Source of the DNA: Photorhabdus thracensis
GTDB taxonomy: Bacteria > Pseudomonadota > Gammaproteobacteria > Enterobacterales > Enterobacteriaceae
NCBI RefSeq assembly: GCF_001010285.1
Contig: NZ_CP011104.1
Span: 1,612,001 to 1,676,000, forward strand
Direction of reading: 5' to 3'
Length of the DNA: 64,000 nucleotides
Part shown: positions 10,574 through 22,291 of the stretch, piece by piece
Position numbering within the stretch: position 1 is the first letter of the stretch
Layout of the letters: every line of letters begins with the position of its first letter
Made by a program: the position numbers and the translations under genes
Notes under the pieces: generated by a model
What the model saw: only the letters and a program-made list of their open reading frames with translations
What the model was told of the DNA's origin: nothing
The model's database searches: none

Positions 10574-11659
10574 TTAATGGTTAACTGAACGACGCATACG
10601 ACGTTTTTGCCGTTTGATGAAACGAGCCACCCGCCATGCGTGCTTTATGCAATAGCCATACAACATAAATGCAAGCAAAAAAAGTGCCAACATTACCCAT
10701 TCAGGCACAAACTCCAACCATTCCCCGATAATTCCAATAGCAGCGAATAAAGCTGCGGCAACAGTAATCAAGATAAATGCCTGACGTGATGAGAACCCAG
10801 CCCGCATAATCAGATGATGAATATGTTGTCTGTCAGGAGAAAATGGGCTCATCCCTTTACGTAACCGACGGTACATAATGGCAACCATATCCATTAATGG
10901 AATGGCAATAATCCATAATGCAGTCACTGGATTAACCGGATGCTCATTCCCTTGAGTAGATTCAATAAGCAACCAGATAATTGTAAAACCAATCAATGTA
11001 CTGCCTGCGTCCCCCATAAACACTTTGAAACGCTGGCTTAATAAACCAAGATTAAAAATAATATAAGGGAGAATGGCAGCAATAAATGCAAAACACCATA
11101 ATGCCAGTGCGGTGTTACCACTTTGATACAGTAAAATTCCCAAGGCACCGAAAGAGACGCAGGATAACCCACCTAACAATCCATCTATTCCATCAACCAT
11201 ATTGAATGCATTGATGGCAGCCCAGACAGCAAATAAAGTCACAACATAACTGAACGGCCCAAGTGTCATGTCCCAGGGGCCAAAAGCATAACCAAGACTA
11301 TTTAATTTCAAGCCGGCAAAATACATCATCGCAATACCAACCAGAGCCTGGATAGTTGCCCGGATCTTAACGCTGATGTCAAAACGGTCATCCAATGCAC
11401 CGATAAATACCAGCACACCAGCACAAACCAAATATAACCACTTGTGAGGAATAAATTCTTTAGTGATAACAAAAGCAAAACAAACCCCGGTAAATACTGA
11501 TACCCCTCCAACCAGAGGCACCAATCCCTGATGACACTTACGATAATTAGGTTTATCAACGAGACCGATTTTCTTTGCTACTTTGCGCGCTATAAACAAA
11601 AACGCAAACGAGAACAGAAAAACGCAAAAAACTTCGATATCCATGCTGAAAATATTCAC
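10574..11659 (-). CDS. wecA: UDP-GlcNAc:undecaprenyl-phosphate GlcNAc-1-P transferase WecA
   Basis: Integral membrane enzyme that starts ECA, and often O-antigen, by moving GlcNAc-1-phosphate onto undecaprenyl phosphate, giving lipid I. I place the start at the GTG 11657-11659 (MNIFSMDIEV), which has AGAGAG eight bases upstream. The frame extends ten codons more without a ribosome site. The 361 residues include D90-D91 in GALDDRFD, D156 and D159 in NMVDGIDG, and the cytoplasmic HIHH motif, all key residues of this family. About eleven membrane segments are visible and the C-terminus is very basic (KRQKRRMRR). It is the first gene of the wec operon. Confidence 0.95.
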   Translation of the reverse strand: MNIFSMDIEVFCVFLFSFAFLFIARKVAKKIGLVDKPNYRKCHQGLVPLVGGVSVFTGVCFAFVITKEFIPHKWLYLVCAGVLVFIGALDDRFDISVKIRATIQALVGIAMMYFAGLKLNSLGYAFGPWDMTLGPFSYVVTLFAVWAAINAFNMVDGIDGLLGGLSCVSFGALGILLYQSGNTALALWCFAFIAAILPYIIFNLGLLSQRFKVFMGDAGSTLIGFTIIWLLIESTQGNEHPVNPVTALWIIAIPLMDMVAIMYRRLRKGMSPFSPDRQHIHHLIMRAGFSSRQAFILITVAAALFAAIGIIGEWLEFVPEWVMLALFLLAFMLYGYCIKHAWRVARFIKRQKRRMRRSVNH

Positions 11660-11870
11660 GATAACAACTCTCTGTAAAAATAAAGACACCCTGGTTATTT
11701 ATCAACCAAAATCCAATCCCACAGGCACTCCAGCTTGCGAAGACACTGCTTTATTATGGAAAAATTAATGGCCTTATATCATTTTTGTGACACTTAATTT
11801 TAAATAGATGGCAGTATGTGAAATATTTGCAAAATACATACCATATTTACAATACTATAAGCGTGGATGC

Positions 11871-11894
11871 AAAAAACGCCACGAAATCGTGGCG
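11871..11894 (-). terminator. Rho-gene intrinsic terminator, upstream of the wec operon
   Basis: A perfect seven-pair stem CGCCACG/CGTGGCG (11877-11883 with 11888-11894) with a four-base loop is followed on the minus strand by six Ts (11871-11876). It lies 32 bases after the rho stop. The 211 bases from here to the wecA start are AT-rich and must hold the wec promoter. I see no convincing -35/-10 pair or ops element there. Confidence 0.85.
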
Positions 11895-11926
11895 CTTATT
11901 AAAATCATCGTAAAATGAGGTAGAAA

Positions 11927-13186
11927 CTACGAACGTTTCATCATGTCAAAGAAATCGTCGTTTGTTTTGCTCATAGCCAACTTATTGATAAGGAATTCCA
12001 TCGCATCAATTTCTCCCATCGGGTGAATAATTTTGCGCAGAATCCACATTTTCTGTAACTCTTCGGTCGTGGTGAGTAGATTTTCTTTACGTGTACCAGA
12101 ACGGTTGTAATCGATAGCCGGGAAGACACGTTTTTCAGCAATTTTACGGGAGAGGAGCAGTTCCATGTTACCAGTGCCTTTGAACTCTTCGTAAATCACT
12201 TCATCCATCTTGGAGCCCGTATCCACCAACGCAGTCGCAATAATAGTCAGGCTTCCACCCTCTTCCACATTACGTGCAGCACCGAAGAAACGTTTTGGAC
12301 GATGTAACGCGTTAGCATCTACACCACCGGTCAGTACCTTGCCGGATGCAGGGACAACCGTGTTATAAGCACGAGCCAAGCGGGTAATAGAATCAAGCAG
12401 AATAATAACGTCTTTTTTATGTTCAACCAGACGTTTTGCTTTCTCAATGACCATTTCTGCCACCTGAACGTGACGGGAAGCGGGCTCATCAAAAGTAGAA
12501 GCAATAACTTCACCTTTCACCAGACGTTGCATTTCAGTTACTTCTTCCGGACGTTCATCAATCAGAAGTACCATCAATACACAATCTGGATGATTGTGAG
12601 CAATGTTAGCAGCAATATTTTGCAGCAACATGGTCTTACCCGCTTTTGGTGGCGCTACGATAAGACCACGTTGTCCACGGCCAATCGGTGCAGCCAGATC
12701 CAGAACACGGGCTGTCAGATCCTCAGTGGAACCATTACCACGCTCCATACGCAAGCGATTATTAGCATGCAGAGGAGTTAAGTTTTCAAAAAGGATTTTA
12801 CTACGGGCATTTTCTGGTTTATCAAAGTTAACTTCGTTAACTTTCAACAGTGCAAAATAGCGTTCACCTTCTTTAGGTGGGCGGATTTTACCTGAAATTG
12901 TGTCACCGGTACGGAGGTTAAAACGGCGAATTTGGCTGGGAGAAACGTAGATATCATCGGGACCGGCAAGGTAGGAGCTGTCTGCTGAACGGAGAAATCC
13001 AAATCCATCCTGCAATATCTCCAGCACACCGTCACCGAAGATATCTTCTCCACTTTTCGCATGCTGCTTAAGGATAGAGAAGATAATATCTTGTTTACGC
13101 ATACGGGCCAGACTTTCCAGCCCCATCTTTTCGCCGAGTGTAATCAGTTCAGATACCGGCGTATTCTTTAATTCGGTAAGATTCAT
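11927..13186 (-). CDS. rho: transcription termination factor Rho
   Basis: Hexameric RNA-dependent ATPase that ends transcription at unstructured C-rich RNA. It is 419 residues, exactly the enterobacterial length. In order it has the N-terminal helical domain, the cold-shock-like RNA-binding fold with GFGFLRS at 61-67, the P-loop PPKAGKT at 179-185, [10 protein letters not shown], and Walker [15 protein letters not shown]. There is no insertion or change in key residues. Neighbouring trxA upstream and wecA downstream match the E. coli order. Confidence 0.98.
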   Translation of the reverse strand: MNLTELKNTPVSELITLGEKMGLESLARMRKQDIIFSILKQHAKSGEDIFGDGVLEILQDGFGFLRSADSSYLAGPDDIYVSPSQIRRFNLRTGDTISGKIRPPKEGERYFALLKVNEVNFDKPENARSKILFENLTPLHANNRLRMERGNGSTEDLTARVLDLAAPIGRGQRGLIVAPPKAGKTMLLQNIAANIAHNHPDCVLMVLLIDERPEEVTEMQRLVKGEVIASTFDEPASRHVQVAEMVIEKAKRLVEHKKDVIILLDSITRLARAYNTVVPASGKVLTGGVDANALHRPKRFFGAARNVEEGGSLTIIATALVDTGSKMDEVIYEEFKGTGNMELLLSRKIAEKRVFPAIDYNRSGTRKENLLTTTEELQKMWILRKIIHPMGEIDAMEFLINKLAMSKTNDDFFDMMKRS

Positions 13187-13658
13187 AATGGTGGGTTCTT
13201 AAACTCGGGGTATATCTCGAACTATGAACGTGAATAGTATGGCAGCGTCATCGGTGCCTGTTTATTTTGTACAAAAAACAAATAAGACCTTTAATACATT
13301 ATTCATATAAAAAGGTAGTAATTTGAAGTACTAAGATTGAGCTCAAATAAGACTGACAGGCTGTCAAAAACGCTGTTGAGATAATGCTGAAACATTACTG
13401 ATTTCTATAAAAACTATCTCAACGTAACGAGCTATACGCCAGATTACTCCCGTATAACCCATCGGATACTTTAGACTATCCAGAGATAACAGACTTATCA
13501 GACACTACAGATTGTTCAGTATGCAACATACTTCTAACAGATGTATGTGATACAAGCAGTGGCGCTAACTTATCACGCTTCTTTACGGACGTCTAGCGGT
13601 CAATGAAATAAATAATAGCATAAGCTAAACGTCCGGTATTAATGTGATCTTACTTCAA
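13187..13658 (-). promoter_or_regulatory. rho leader region with a 12-bp inverted repeat
   Basis: These 472 bases between trxA and rho hold no clear gene. In E. coli this interval carries the rho promoter, the short rhoL leader and Rho-dependent autoregulatory sites, so the same role is likely. I find no match to the RhoL peptide. Close to trxA an inverted repeat with one mismatch, CGGACGTCTAGC at 13586-13597 and GCTAAACGTCCG at 13624-13635, flanks a 26-base AT-rich loop. It could terminate trxA or contribute to the rho promoter region. A 30-codon frame on the minus strand beginning MFQHYLNSVFDS is possible but unsupported. Confidence 0.5.
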
Positions 13659-13985
13659 TCAGAGATTAGCATCCAAAAATTCTTTCAATTGAGTTTTTGA
13701 CAGTGCTCCCACTTTGGTAGCGGCAACCTGACCGTCTTTAAACAGTAACAGTGTAGGAATACCACGGATACCATACTTAGGAGCAGTTGCCGGATTGTCA
13801 TCAATGTTCAGTTTAGCAATCGTCAGTCTACCTGAATATTCTGGGGCGATTTCATCTAAGATAGGTGCAATCATTTTACATGGTCCACACCATGCTGCCC
13901 AAAAATCGACAAGAACCGGACCAGCGGCGTTAAGCACATCAGTATCAAAGCCAGCATCACTCAAATGAATAATTTTATCGCTCAT
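13659..13985 (-). CDS. trxA: thioredoxin 1
   Basis: Small cytosolic disulfide reductase. It is 108 residues with the redox-active motif WCGPC (C33, C36), the buried aspartate in LVDFWA at 25-30, and the cis-proline loop [11 protein letters not shown]. Length and motifs are those of E. coli TrxA. It is divergent from rhlB across 118 bases and upstream of rho, the standard order. Confidence 0.97.
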   Translation of the reverse strand: MSDKIIHLSDAGFDTDVLNAAGPVLVDFWAAWCGPCKMIAPILDEIAPEYSGRLTIAKLNIDDNPATAPKYGIRGIPTLLLFKDGQVAATKVGALSKTQLKEFLDANL

Positions 13986-14103
13986 TTTTTACTCCAAAGA
14001 ATAATTTTTTACCATGCTAGTGTAACATTACTGACATAAGCTTGCCTTTATTTCCGTGGATACACTTTCGTAAAACAATGGTTAACTGATATTCTACCAC
14101 ACT

Positions 14104-15390
14104 ATGAGTAAAACACACTTGACAGAAAAGAAGTTTTCCGACTTCGCCTTGCACCCCAAGGTCATAGAAGCTCTTGATAACAAGGGTTTTTCTAATTGTA
14201 CGCCGATACAAGCACTGACATTGCCTTTCACTGTCGAAGGTCGTGATGTCGCGGGGCAAGCGCAAACAGGTACTGGGAAGACGTTAGCATTTTTGGCGTC
14301 TGCTTTTCATTATTTACTGACTCATCCCGCAGCGAAGGAGCGTCAGACCAATCAGCCAAGAGCGCTGATTATGGCTCCTACCCGCGAACTGGCTGTACAG
14401 ATTTACTCTGATGCAGAAGATCTAGCACAGGCAACGGGATTAAAGATGGGTCTTGCCTATGGCGGTGATGGTTACGACAAGCAGCTGAAAGTGCTGGAAT
14501 CCGGTGTTGACATTCTTATCGGCACGACCGGACGTTTGATTGACTATGCCAAACAAGAGCATATCAACCTGAATGCAATTCAAGTTGTCGTTCTTGATGA
14601 AGCTGATCGTATGTACGATCTGGGTTTTATCAAAGATATTCGCTGGCTATTCCGCCGGATGCCTCCTGCAAATGAGCGCATGAACCTGCTGTTTTCTGCC
14701 ACGCTCTCTTACCGGGTCCGGGAACTGGCATTTGAGCAAATGAACCATGCAGAATATGTAGAGGTGGAACCGTTACAAAAAACAGGGCACCGCATCCGCG
14801 AAGAGCTGTTTTATCCCTCTAATGAAGAAAAGATGCGTCTGCTTCAAACGTTATTGGAAGAAGAGTGGCCTGATCGCTGCATTATTTTCGCCAACACAAA
14901 ACATCGTTGTGAAGATATCTGGGCTCATCTGGCTGCTGACGGGCATCGAGTTGGTCTGCTAACCGGTGATGTGGCACAGAAAAAAAGATTACGCATTCTG
15001 GAAGAATTCAGCAACGGCAACATTGATATTTTAGTTGCAACGGATGTAGCAGCCCGCGGATTGCATATTCCTTCCGTAACCCATGTTTTTAACTATGACT
15101 TACCAGATGACTGCGAGGATTATGTTCACCGCATTGGTCGTACTGGTCGTGCAGGTGAAAGTGGCCACTCAATCAGCCTGGCCTGTGAAGAATATGCTCT
15201 GAACCTGCCAGCGATTGAAGATTATATTCAGCACCATATCCCTGTCAGCAAATATAACAGTCATGCATTGCTGAAAGATTTACCGGTTCCTAAACGCCGC
15301 CACCGTTCGCGTTCAGGGCACCATCAGCGCCGTAATACTTTATCGCATCGCAATAATACACCACGTAATAACCGTAAACGTTCAGGCTGA
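14104..15390 (+). CDS. rhlB: ATP-dependent RNA helicase RhlB
   Basis: DEAD-box helicase of the RNA degradosome, which unwinds structured RNA for PNPase. The 428 residues show the Q-motif region, the P-loop AQTGTGKT at 53-60, [13 protein letters not shown] (motif II), SAT (motif III) and [13 protein letters not shown] (motif VI). It ends in a basic tail rich in R, H and N, as in E. coli. No obvious ribosome site precedes the ATG. gppA follows five bases after the stop, so the two are co-transcribed. Confidence 0.96.
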   Translation: MSKTHLTEKKFSDFALHPKVIEALDNKGFSNCTPIQALTLPFTVEGRDVAGQAQTGTGKTLAFLASAFHYLLTHPAAKERQTNQPRALIMAPTRELAVQIYSDAEDLAQATGLKMGLAYGGDGYDKQLKVLESGVDILIGTTGRLIDYAKQEHINLNAIQVVVLDEADRMYDLGFIKDIRWLFRRMPPANERMNLLFSATLSYRVRELAFEQMNHAEYVEVEPLQKTGHRIREELFYPSNEEKMRLLQTLLEEEWPDRCIIFANTKHRCEDIWAHLAADGHRVGLLTGDVAQKKRLRILEEFSNGNIDILVATDVAARGLHIPSVTHVFNYDLPDDCEDYVHRIGRTGRAGESGHSISLACEEYALNLPAIEDYIQHHIPVSKYNSHALLKDLPVPKRRHRSRSGHHQRRNTLSHRNNTPRNNRKRSG

Positions 15391-15395
15391 ATTAA

Positions 15396-16898
15396 ATGAT
15401 GCTGAGTTCTTCTTCGCTCTATGCGGCTATCGACTTGGGTTCAAACAGTTTCCATATGCTGGTTGTGCGTGAAATATCCGGCAGTATTCAAATACTGACA
15501 CGAATCAAACGTAAAGTAAGACTGGCCACGGGACTGGATAAAAATAACCACCTATCTCAACAAGCAATGGAGAGAGGTTGGCAATGTCTCAGGGTTTTTT
15601 CTGAACGCTTACAGGATATACCACCATCACAAATCCGCGTTGTTGCTACAGCAACTTTGCGTATCGCCGGAAATTCAGGTGAATTTGTGAAAAAAGCATC
15701 AGAAATCCTTGGTTGCCCGGTTACAGTAATCAGCGGCGAAGATGAAGCTCGGCTTATTTATCAAGGTGTTGCCCACACAACCGGTGGCCCTGAAAAACGT
15801 TTAGTCGTAGATATTGGCGGGGCAAGTACAGAACTGGTCACTGGGAATAGGGCAAAAGCCACCCAGTTATCCAGCCTGAGTATGGGCTGTGTTACCTGGC
15901 TTGAATGCTACTTTCATGACCGCAGCCTAACGGAAGAAAATTTCGCCAAAGCCGAAGCGGCCGCACATGAAACGCTGAAAGCTATTGCTCCAAAGCTTAT
16001 CGAACAAGGCTGGCAAATCTGTGTCGGAGCCTCCGGCACCGTTCAGGCTCTGCAAGAAATCATGATTGCTCAGGGTATGGATGAGCTGATCACTTTGCCA
16101 AAACTCCAGGGACTCAAACATAAAGCAATTGAATGCGGTAAGCTGGAAGAGCTGGAAATAGAGGGATTGACGCTGGAGCGGGCTCTGGTTTTCCCTAGTG
16201 GTCTGGCTATCTTGATAGCTATTTTTCAGGCATTAAATATTGAAAGTATGATCCTTGCGGGCGGCGCTTTACGAGAAGGCCTTGTCTACGGCATGCTGGA
16301 TTTGCCGATAGAACAAGATATTCACACCAGAACCCTACGTAATATACAACGTCGTTTTCAGTTGGATGCTGAACAATCTCAACGGGTCAAACAATTGGCT
16401 GAGCACTTCTTACAACAAATTGCTAAACCTTGGGAGCTGGATAGCCGATGTCATGAATTATTACAAAGCGCTTGCCTGATACATGAAATTGGGTTGAGTG
16501 TTGATTTCCATCAAGCCCCCTCACACGCAGCCTATCTTATCAATTACCTCGATCTCCCTGGCTATACTCCTGCACAGAAAAAACTATTAGCCACACTGCT
16601 GAAGAACCAAAGTGGCACGATTGATTTGATTTCCTTCAGTCAACAAAACACTTTGCCTCTGAAACAAGTTCAACGTTTATGCCGCCTGCTGCGGTTGGCT
16701 ATCATATTCACCAGCCGTCGCCGAGATAACACACTCCCAGCTGCTCTGGGTTTAAAAGTGATTGGTGAAACGCTGATGGTAACGCTGCCTCATGACTGGC
16801 TAATTCAACACCCTCTGCGGGCGGAATCTTTACAGCAGGAAATTCAGTGGCAAAGTCATGTTCAATGGTCACTTGTTTTGGAAGAACAGATTAGCTAA
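15396..16898 (+). CDS. gppA: guanosine pentaphosphate phosphohydrolase GppA
   Basis: Exopolyphosphatase/GppA-family phosphatase that converts pppGpp to ppGpp and can degrade polyphosphate. At 500 residues it is close to E. coli (494). It has the actin-fold phosphate loop [14 protein letters not shown] near 11-24, a second ATPase-type loop [11 protein letters not shown] near 143-153, and a C-terminal HD-like helical domain. The first two codons are both ATG, so the exact start is uncertain by one residue. Confidence 0.94.
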   Translation: MMLSSSSLYAAIDLGSNSFHMLVVREISGSIQILTRIKRKVRLATGLDKNNHLSQQAMERGWQCLRVFSERLQDIPPSQIRVVATATLRIAGNSGEFVKKASEILGCPVTVISGEDEARLIYQGVAHTTGGPEKRLVVDIGGASTELVTGNRAKATQLSSLSMGCVTWLECYFHDRSLTEENFAKAEAAAHETLKAIAPKLIEQGWQICVGASGTVQALQEIMIAQGMDELITLPKLQGLKHKAIECGKLEELEIEGLTLERALVFPSGLAILIAIFQALNIESMILAGGALREGLVYGMLDLPIEQDIHTRTLRNIQRRFQLDAEQSQRVKQLAEHFLQQIAKPWELDSRCHELLQSACLIHEIGLSVDFHQAPSHAAYLINYLDLPGYTPAQKKLLATLLKNQSGTIDLISFSQQNTLPLKQVQRLCRLLRLAIIFTSRRRDNTLPAALGLKVIGETLMVTLPHDWLIQHPLRAESLQQEIQWQSHVQWSLVLEEQIS

Positions 16899-16912
16899 GA
16901 AACTCAATCATT

Positions 16913-16939
16913 TTCCCTGTATCTCTCTGATACAGGGAA
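16913..16939. terminator. hairpin between convergent gppA and rep
   Basis: A perfect 11-pair stem TTCCCTGTATC/GATACAGGGAA with a five-base loop lies 14 bases after the gppA stop and 13 before the rep stop. The U-tracts on both sides are poor, so it is either a weak bidirectional terminator or an RNA-stabilising hairpin. Confidence 0.65.
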
Positions 16940-16952
16940 TCTTTAATCTATA

Positions 16953-18980
16953 TTACTGCTTATTTTTTTGCCCAAGACCTAAACGCGACTTAATATCCGC
17001 AATGCGCGACTGCCCTTTTTGCATTCTCTCTTCAGCAGTAACTATCTTTTTATCTTGCGGCCAATGTAAATCATCCTGTGGCAACTCATGTAAAAAACGG
17101 CTTGGTTCAGGACGGATTAATTCACCATATTGGCGACGCTCTTTACATAAAGTAAAAAATAACTCCCGTTGAGCGCGAGTGATTCCCACATAAGCCAATC
17201 GTCGTTCTTCATCAATATTTTCTTCATCAATACTGCTCTGATGAGGTAATAGCCCTTCTTCCATACCGACCAAAAACACATAGGGAAACTCTAATCCTTT
17301 AGAGGCATGCAGAGTCATCAATTGCACCTGATCAAACTCTTCACCCTCTTCTCCCCGCTCCAGCATATCCCGCAATGTGAAACGCGTGACTACCTGAGAT
17401 AAAGTCATTGGTTCGTTCAATTCATCACCCTCCAGCATTTCACTCATCCAAGTAAATAGCTGATTAATATTTTTCATCCGCATTTCAGCGGCTTTCGGGC
17501 TCGGTGATGTTTCGTACAGCCAGCTTTCATAATCCATACCATGCAGCAAATCACGCACCGCCAGCAAAGGTTCCTGCTCAACCTGACAGGCTATCTCATC
17601 CATCCAATGAGTAAAACGCTGTAGTGCCGCCAACCCACGGCCAGTCAGGCTTTGTTCCAAACCAAGATCAAAGCTCGCCTGATAGAGGCTTTTATTACGC
17701 TGGTTCGCCCACTCACTCAATTTTTGAATTGTAGCCGCACCAATTTCACGTCTTGGCGTATTAACAATCCGCAGGAATGCGCTGTCATCCTCAGGATTAG
17801 TCAGCACCCGCAGATAAGCCAGCAGATCTTTAATTTCAGGGCGAGCAAAGAAAGAAGTACCGCCAGAAATCCGGTAAGGAATGCGGTTTTGCATCAGCAT
17901 TTTTTCAAACACCCGGGATTGATGATTTCCCCGATAGAGAATAGCGTAGTCTTTATATTGGGTTTTATTGATAAAGTGATGTGCAATCAGTTCCCCGACA
18001 ACTTTTTCCGCTTCATGCTCTTCATTATTAGCCATAATGACTTTCAGCGGATCACCATAACCCAGTTCAGAAAAAAGGCGCTTTTCAAACACATGAGGAT
18101 TATTTGCAATCAAAATATTAGCCGCTTTCAGAATACAACCGGAAGAACGGTAGTTTTGCTCTAGTTTGATCACATTAAGCTTCGGAAAATCCTCTTTCAG
18201 TAACACCAGATTTTGTGGTCTTGCGCCGCGCCATGAATAGATCGACTGGTCATCATCACCCACCACCGTAAAACGGGCCCTTTGTCCCACCAGCAATTTA
18301 ACCAGTTGATATTGACTGGTATTGGTGTCCTGATATTCATCTACCAACAAATAACGGATACGGTTTTGCCAACGTTCCCTTACCTCTTCATCACGCTGCA
18401 TCAGCAATGTCGGTTTGGTAATCAGATCGTCAAAATCCAATACATTACAGCTCGCCAGGTGCAAATCATAACGGCGATAACATTCAGCAAACTGATGCTC
18501 TTGAGCAGAACGAGCTAATGCCGTAGCTTGTTGAGGAGAAAGCAGATCATTTTTCCAGTTTGAAATGGAAGAGATCAATTTTTGTAGTAAATCTTTATCT
18601 CCTTCCAGTAAATCGGCTGTCAAATCTTTCAGTAGAGCCATCTGGTCCTGATCATCAAACAATGAGAAATTGCTTTTCATTCCCAATGCTTTGTACTCGC
18701 GCTTAATGATTTCCAATCCCAGCGTATGGAAAGTAGAGATCATTAACCCCTTAGCCTCTTTGCGTCCCAAAGTTTGTGCTATACGCTCTTTCATTTCCCG
18801 AGCGGCTTTATTAGTAAAAGTAACAGCAGTGATATGACGAGGCTGATAACCACAAATACGGATAAGATGGGCAATCTTATTCGTGATCACTCTAGTTTTG
18901 CCGGAACCCGCCCCCGCCAAGACCAGACAAGGACCGGTAACAAATTCAACTGCTTGTTGTTGGCTGGGATTTAATCGCAT
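16953..18980 (-). CDS. rep: ATP-dependent DNA helicase Rep
   Basis: 3'-5' superfamily 1 helicase that helps replication forks past bound proteins. It is 675 residues (673 in E. coli), with LAGAGSGKT at 21-29 (motif I), VDEYQDTN (motif II), [13 protein letters not shown] (motif III), LEQNYRSS (motif IV) and [10 protein letters not shown] (motif VI). The ATG at 18978-18980 begins [12 protein letters not shown], the family N-terminus. In E. coli ppiC lies between rep and ilvC. Here only 172 bases separate them and no ppiC is present. Confidence 0.97.
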   Translation of the reverse strand: MRLNPSQQQAVEFVTGPCLVLAGAGSGKTRVITNKIAHLIRICGYQPRHITAVTFTNKAAREMKERIAQTLGRKEAKGLMISTFHTLGLEIIKREYKALGMKSNFSLFDDQDQMALLKDLTADLLEGDKDLLQKLISSISNWKNDLLSPQQATALARSAQEHQFAECYRRYDLHLASCNVLDFDDLITKPTLLMQRDEEVRERWQNRIRYLLVDEYQDTNTSQYQLVKLLVGQRARFTVVGDDDQSIYSWRGARPQNLVLLKEDFPKLNVIKLEQNYRSSGCILKAANILIANNPHVFEKRLFSELGYGDPLKVIMANNEEHEAEKVVGELIAHHFINKTQYKDYAILYRGNHQSRVFEKMLMQNRIPYRISGGTSFFARPEIKDLLAYLRVLTNPEDDSAFLRIVNTPRREIGAATIQKLSEWANQRNKSLYQASFDLGLEQSLTGRGLAALQRFTHWMDEIACQVEQEPLLAVRDLLHGMDYESWLYETSPSPKAAEMRMKNINQLFTWMSEMLEGDELNEPMTLSQVVTRFTLRDMLERGEEGEEFDQVQLMTLHASKGLEFPYVFLVGMEEGLLPHQSSIDEENIDEERRLAYVGITRAQRELFFTLCKERRQYGELIRPEPSRFLHELPQDDLHWPQDKKIVTAEERMQKGQSRIADIKSRLGLGQKNKQ

Positions 18981-19152
18981 GATGTTTAATGAGTTATATC
19001 AGGACAGTGCTTCGAGGCTGGAATTGTAGCAGAAAGAGGGAGAGGAAACGCCGTTTTCTTTAATTAAGGAAAAGAAGCCCTACAGGTTGATAATATTAAA
19101 TTTCAAGGGACGAATTTTATTTCGCCCCCCTATCCTTAACTAAAATCTGATA

Positions 19153-20631
19153 TTAACCACCAACAGAAATACGCTTCATATCTGTCATATAGCCACGTAA
19201 TATACGGCCAACGACTTCAATTGGGTGGTTACGGATAGCCTCGTTAACATCACGCAACTGGGCATTATCAATACCACTATCCGTAACAGACTTACCTAAA
19301 TCACCTGCCTGTAGTGAACCTATAAACTTCTCTTTCAGCAATGGAACCGCAACATGAGAGAACAAATAGTTACCATATTCGGCGGTATCAGAAATAACCA
19401 CGTTCATTTCATACAGACGCTTACGAGAGATTGTATTAGCAATCAGCGGCAATTCATGTAGAGATTCATAATATGCAGATTCAGCAATGATACCGGTATT
19501 CACCATAATTTCGAATGCCAGTTCAACCCCGGCTTTCACCATAGCAACCATCAAAACGCCATGATCAAAGTATTCCTGTTCACTGATTTTGCCATCATAT
19601 TCAGGTGAATTCTCAAACGCAGTGTTACCCGTTTCCTCACGCCAATCTAACAAATTCTTATCATCATTGGCCCAGTCAGCCATCATACCGGAAGAAAATT
19701 CACCAGAAATGATATCATCCATATGTTTCTGGAACAGTGGCGTCATGATCTCTTTCAACTGCTCAGACAGAGCATATGCACGCAGTTTTGCCGGATTAGA
19801 CAAACGATCCATCATCAGGGTAATACCACCTTGCTTCAGTGCTTCCGTGATGGTTTCCCAACCAAACTGGATCAGCTTTCCGGCATAGCCCGGTTCCGCA
19901 CCTTCCGCCACCAGCTGGTCATAACACAGCAATGAGCCTGCCTGTAGCATACCGCACAGAATGGTTTGTTCACCCATCAAATCAGATTTCACTTCAGCAA
20001 CGAAAGACGATTCCAGAACGCCTGCACGATGACCACCTGTTGCCGCTGCCCATGCCTTAGCGATCGCCATCCCTTCACCTTTCGGATCGTTTTCCGGGTG
20101 AACCGCGATCAAGGTAGGAACACCAAAACCACGTTTGTATTCTTCACGAACTTCAGTGCCAGGGCACTTAGGCGCTGCCATCACAACGGTGATGTCTTTA
20201 CGGATCTGCTCACCAACTTCAACGATATTGAAACCATGAGAGTAACCCAGCGCAGCACCTTCTTTCATCAGCGGCTGAACTGCGCAAACAACAGAAGAGT
20301 GTTGTTTATCCGGCGTCAGGTTGACAACCAAATCAGCCTGCGGAATCAGCTCTTCATAAGTACCAACCTGAAAACCATTTTCGGTTGCTTTACGCCACGA
20401 AACCCGTTTTTCTTCAATAGCCTCTTTACGCAAGGCATAAGCGATATCCAAACCGGAGTCACGCATGTTCAGACCTTGATTCAGCCCCTGCGCACCGCAA
20501 CCAACGATGACCACTTTTTTACCTTTTAAATATCCTGCCTCATCAACAAACTCTTCCCGCGCCATAAAACGACATTTACCTAACTGCGCCAACTGCTGAC
20601 GCAAATTCAGTGTATTAAAATAATTAGCCAT
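19153..20631 (-). CDS. ilvC: ketol-acid reductoisomerase IlvC
   Basis: NADPH- and Mg-dependent enzyme that isomerises and reduces acetolactate and acetohydroxybutyrate for valine and isoleucine synthesis. It is the long class II form at 492 residues (491 in E. coli), with GCGAQG at 44-49 and the duplicated knotted C-terminal domains. The start at 20629-20631 ([10 protein letters not shown]) has CGGAG seven bases upstream. The frame extends twelve codons further, but without family match. It is divergent from its activator ilvY. Confidence 0.97.
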   Translation of the reverse strand: MANYFNTLNLRQQLAQLGKCRFMAREEFVDEAGYLKGKKVVIVGCGAQGLNQGLNMRDSGLDIAYALRKEAIEEKRVSWRKATENGFQVGTYEELIPQADLVVNLTPDKQHSSVVCAVQPLMKEGAALGYSHGFNIVEVGEQIRKDITVVMAAPKCPGTEVREEYKRGFGVPTLIAVHPENDPKGEGMAIAKAWAAATGGHRAGVLESSFVAEVKSDLMGEQTILCGMLQAGSLLCYDQLVAEGAEPGYAGKLIQFGWETITEALKQGGITLMMDRLSNPAKLRAYALSEQLKEIMTPLFQKHMDDIISGEFSSGMMADWANDDKNLLDWREETGNTAFENSPEYDGKISEQEYFDHGVLMVAMVKAGVELAFEIMVNTGIIAESAYYESLHELPLIANTISRKRLYEMNVVISDTAEYGNYLFSHVAVPLLKEKFIGSLQAGDLGKSVTDSGIDNAQLRDVNEAIRNHPIEVVGRILRGYMTDMKRISVGG

Positions 20632-20821
20632 TAGTGACTCCGTTATCATGTTGTGTTCAGCAATCAAGCGCTGCGACTATTTTTTAAATTTCCCCACCCC
20701 ATGAGGTGTTTGTATATTTTTAATATATGACATGAAAGGCATTGCTTAAATTGATATATTAACAATACCGCATTGCATTTTATGCAATACTGATTATAGG
20801 GCAGGAAAAGGAGAATGGACT
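20632..20821. promoter_or_regulatory. ilvY-ilvC divergent control region with candidate IlvY operator
   Basis: This 190-base interval separates divergent ilvC and ilvY. In E. coli IlvY binds tandem operators here and activates ilvC when acetolactate or acetohydroxybutyrate is present. A perfect dyad ATTGCAT-TTT-ATGCAAT lies at 20772-20788, close to ilvY. A related half-site, GCATTGC, lies about 35 bases further toward ilvC. These are good operator candidates by position and symmetry, but binding is inferred. Confidence 0.6.
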
Positions 20822-21703
20822 ATGGATATACGTGATCTCAAACTGTTTCTGCATCTGGCTGAAAGCTGCCATTTTGGCCGCACAGCAAAAGCAATGCACG
20901 TCAGTCCATCCACACTATCCCGCCAAATCCAGCGTATTGAAGATATATTGGGGCATCCATTATTCTTACGGGATAATCGCACCGTAAAGCTGACATTTGC
21001 CGGCGAGCAATTTAAACAGTTCTCCCAACAGACACTATTGCAATATCAGCAGCTACAGCACTCATTGAATCAGCAAAGCCCTTCCCTAAGTGGCGAATTA
21101 CGCCTGTTTTGCTCAGTGACTGCGGCTTACAGCCACTTACCACAGATCCTTGATCGTTTCCGCGCAGAGCATCCTCTGGTTGAAATCAAACTCACTACCG
21201 GTGATGCCGCAGATGCAGTCAATAAGATACAGTCTAATGATGCCGATTTAGGAATCGCCGGTAAGCCGGAAAAATTGCCAGATAATGTCAGTTTCACCAA
21301 AATCGGTGAAGTACCGTTGGTACTGATCTCGCCTTCCCTTCCCTGTACTGTACGGGCACTCGCCACACAAGAGTGCCCCGACTGGAATAACATTCCCTTT
21401 ATTTTGCCGGAGCACGGCCCTTCACGTAAGCGCATTGAGTTCTGGTTTCGCCACCATAAAATTAACAACCCATTGATTTACGCTACAGTGTCCGGTCACG
21501 AAGCCATTGTTTCTATGGTTGCATTAGGTTGTGGCGTTGCATTAATTCCCAACGTAGTGGTAGAGAACAGTCCTGAACCAGTACGCAATCGCATATCGTT
21601 ACTGGACAATATTTCTCTGGTGGATCCGTTCGAATTAGGTATATGTGTACAGAGAAAACGGCTGAATGAACCCTTGATTAAAGCATTTTGGGGGTTGTTA
21701 TAA
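20822..21703 (+). CDS. ilvY: LysR-type activator IlvY
   Basis: LysR-family regulator of ilvC. The 293 residues begin MDIRDLKLFLHLAESCHFGR, with the winged helix-turn-helix over about 1-60 (AMHVSPSTLSRQIQRIEDIL at 25-44), followed by the periplasmic-binding-protein-like effector domain. Its divergent position next to ilvC fixes the assignment. In E. coli its 3' end faces ilvA. Here the 12.4-kb accessory segment intervenes. Confidence 0.95.
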   Translation: MDIRDLKLFLHLAESCHFGRTAKAMHVSPSTLSRQIQRIEDILGHPLFLRDNRTVKLTFAGEQFKQFSQQTLLQYQQLQHSLNQQSPSLSGELRLFCSVTAAYSHLPQILDRFRAEHPLVEIKLTTGDAADAVNKIQSNDADLGIAGKPEKLPDNVSFTKIGEVPLVLISPSLPCTVRALATQECPDWNNIPFILPEHGPSRKRIEFWFRHHKINNPLIYATVSGHEAIVSMVALGCGVALIPNVVVENSPEPVRNRISLLDNISLVDPFELGICVQRKRLNEPLIKAFWGLL

Positions 21704-22291
21704 GGAACTGCGTTAGCAGGTGTTCTTGTTCATTACAAGTCTGATATCACTCACTTTTGGCATTATTCCAATATACTTATGATTCATGTGACATAATTCA
21801 CAAAGAACATAAAAAAATAACCATATTGTTTTCATGATAATATGTTTAATATAAGTTATAAGTAATCAATAATAATTATATGAAAACATTAGTCCCTGAT
21901 TAAATTTTTGGTCATTAATTATGTTACTAAAGAAAATACTTTTAATTATATCAATTGAATAATAGCCATTTAACTCTGAGAAATTCAGGCGTTGTTGAAA
22001 TTGGCTAGTAAAAACAACAACATTGAATATTCCACCGTCTGAAAACACAGTGGAAAGTGATTCTTTTTCTATGTCATAATAATATCTTATAATAATGAAA
22101 TAATTTCTTACTTGATATTACAGGAGGTATTTTAAATTTCACAGAAAGCATTTAACAATATTTTCATGATATAGTTACCAATAATAATCACTTAAGATTT
22201 AATTTAATTGAAAAATAATATCATTAATTTATCATAATTATATAAAACAATTAATTCAAACACACAAAATGATTTAATAAAGGAAAATATT
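21704..22291. other. AT-rich gene-free segment at the ilvY side of the insertion
   Basis: These 588 bases contain no convincing gene. They are very AT-rich, with no tRNA-like end, direct repeat or transposase that I can recognise. The only frames are short, such as a 60-codon minus-strand one at 21866-22048 with no ribosome site. The last part must contain the promoter of the AraC-type gene. It may be a scar from the event that separated ilvY from ilvA. Confidence 0.5.

Noticed and set aside
13285-13404. Short minus-strand frames considered as a rhoL leader peptide.
   Set aside because: No similarity to the E. coli RhoL peptide and no clear ribosome site.
19966-20529. 187-codon plus-strand frame.
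   Set aside because: Antisense to ilvC; composition typical of a shadow frame.
21866-22048. 60-codon minus-strand frame considered as a transposase fragment.
   Set aside because: No transposase motif, no terminal repeats and no ribosome site.
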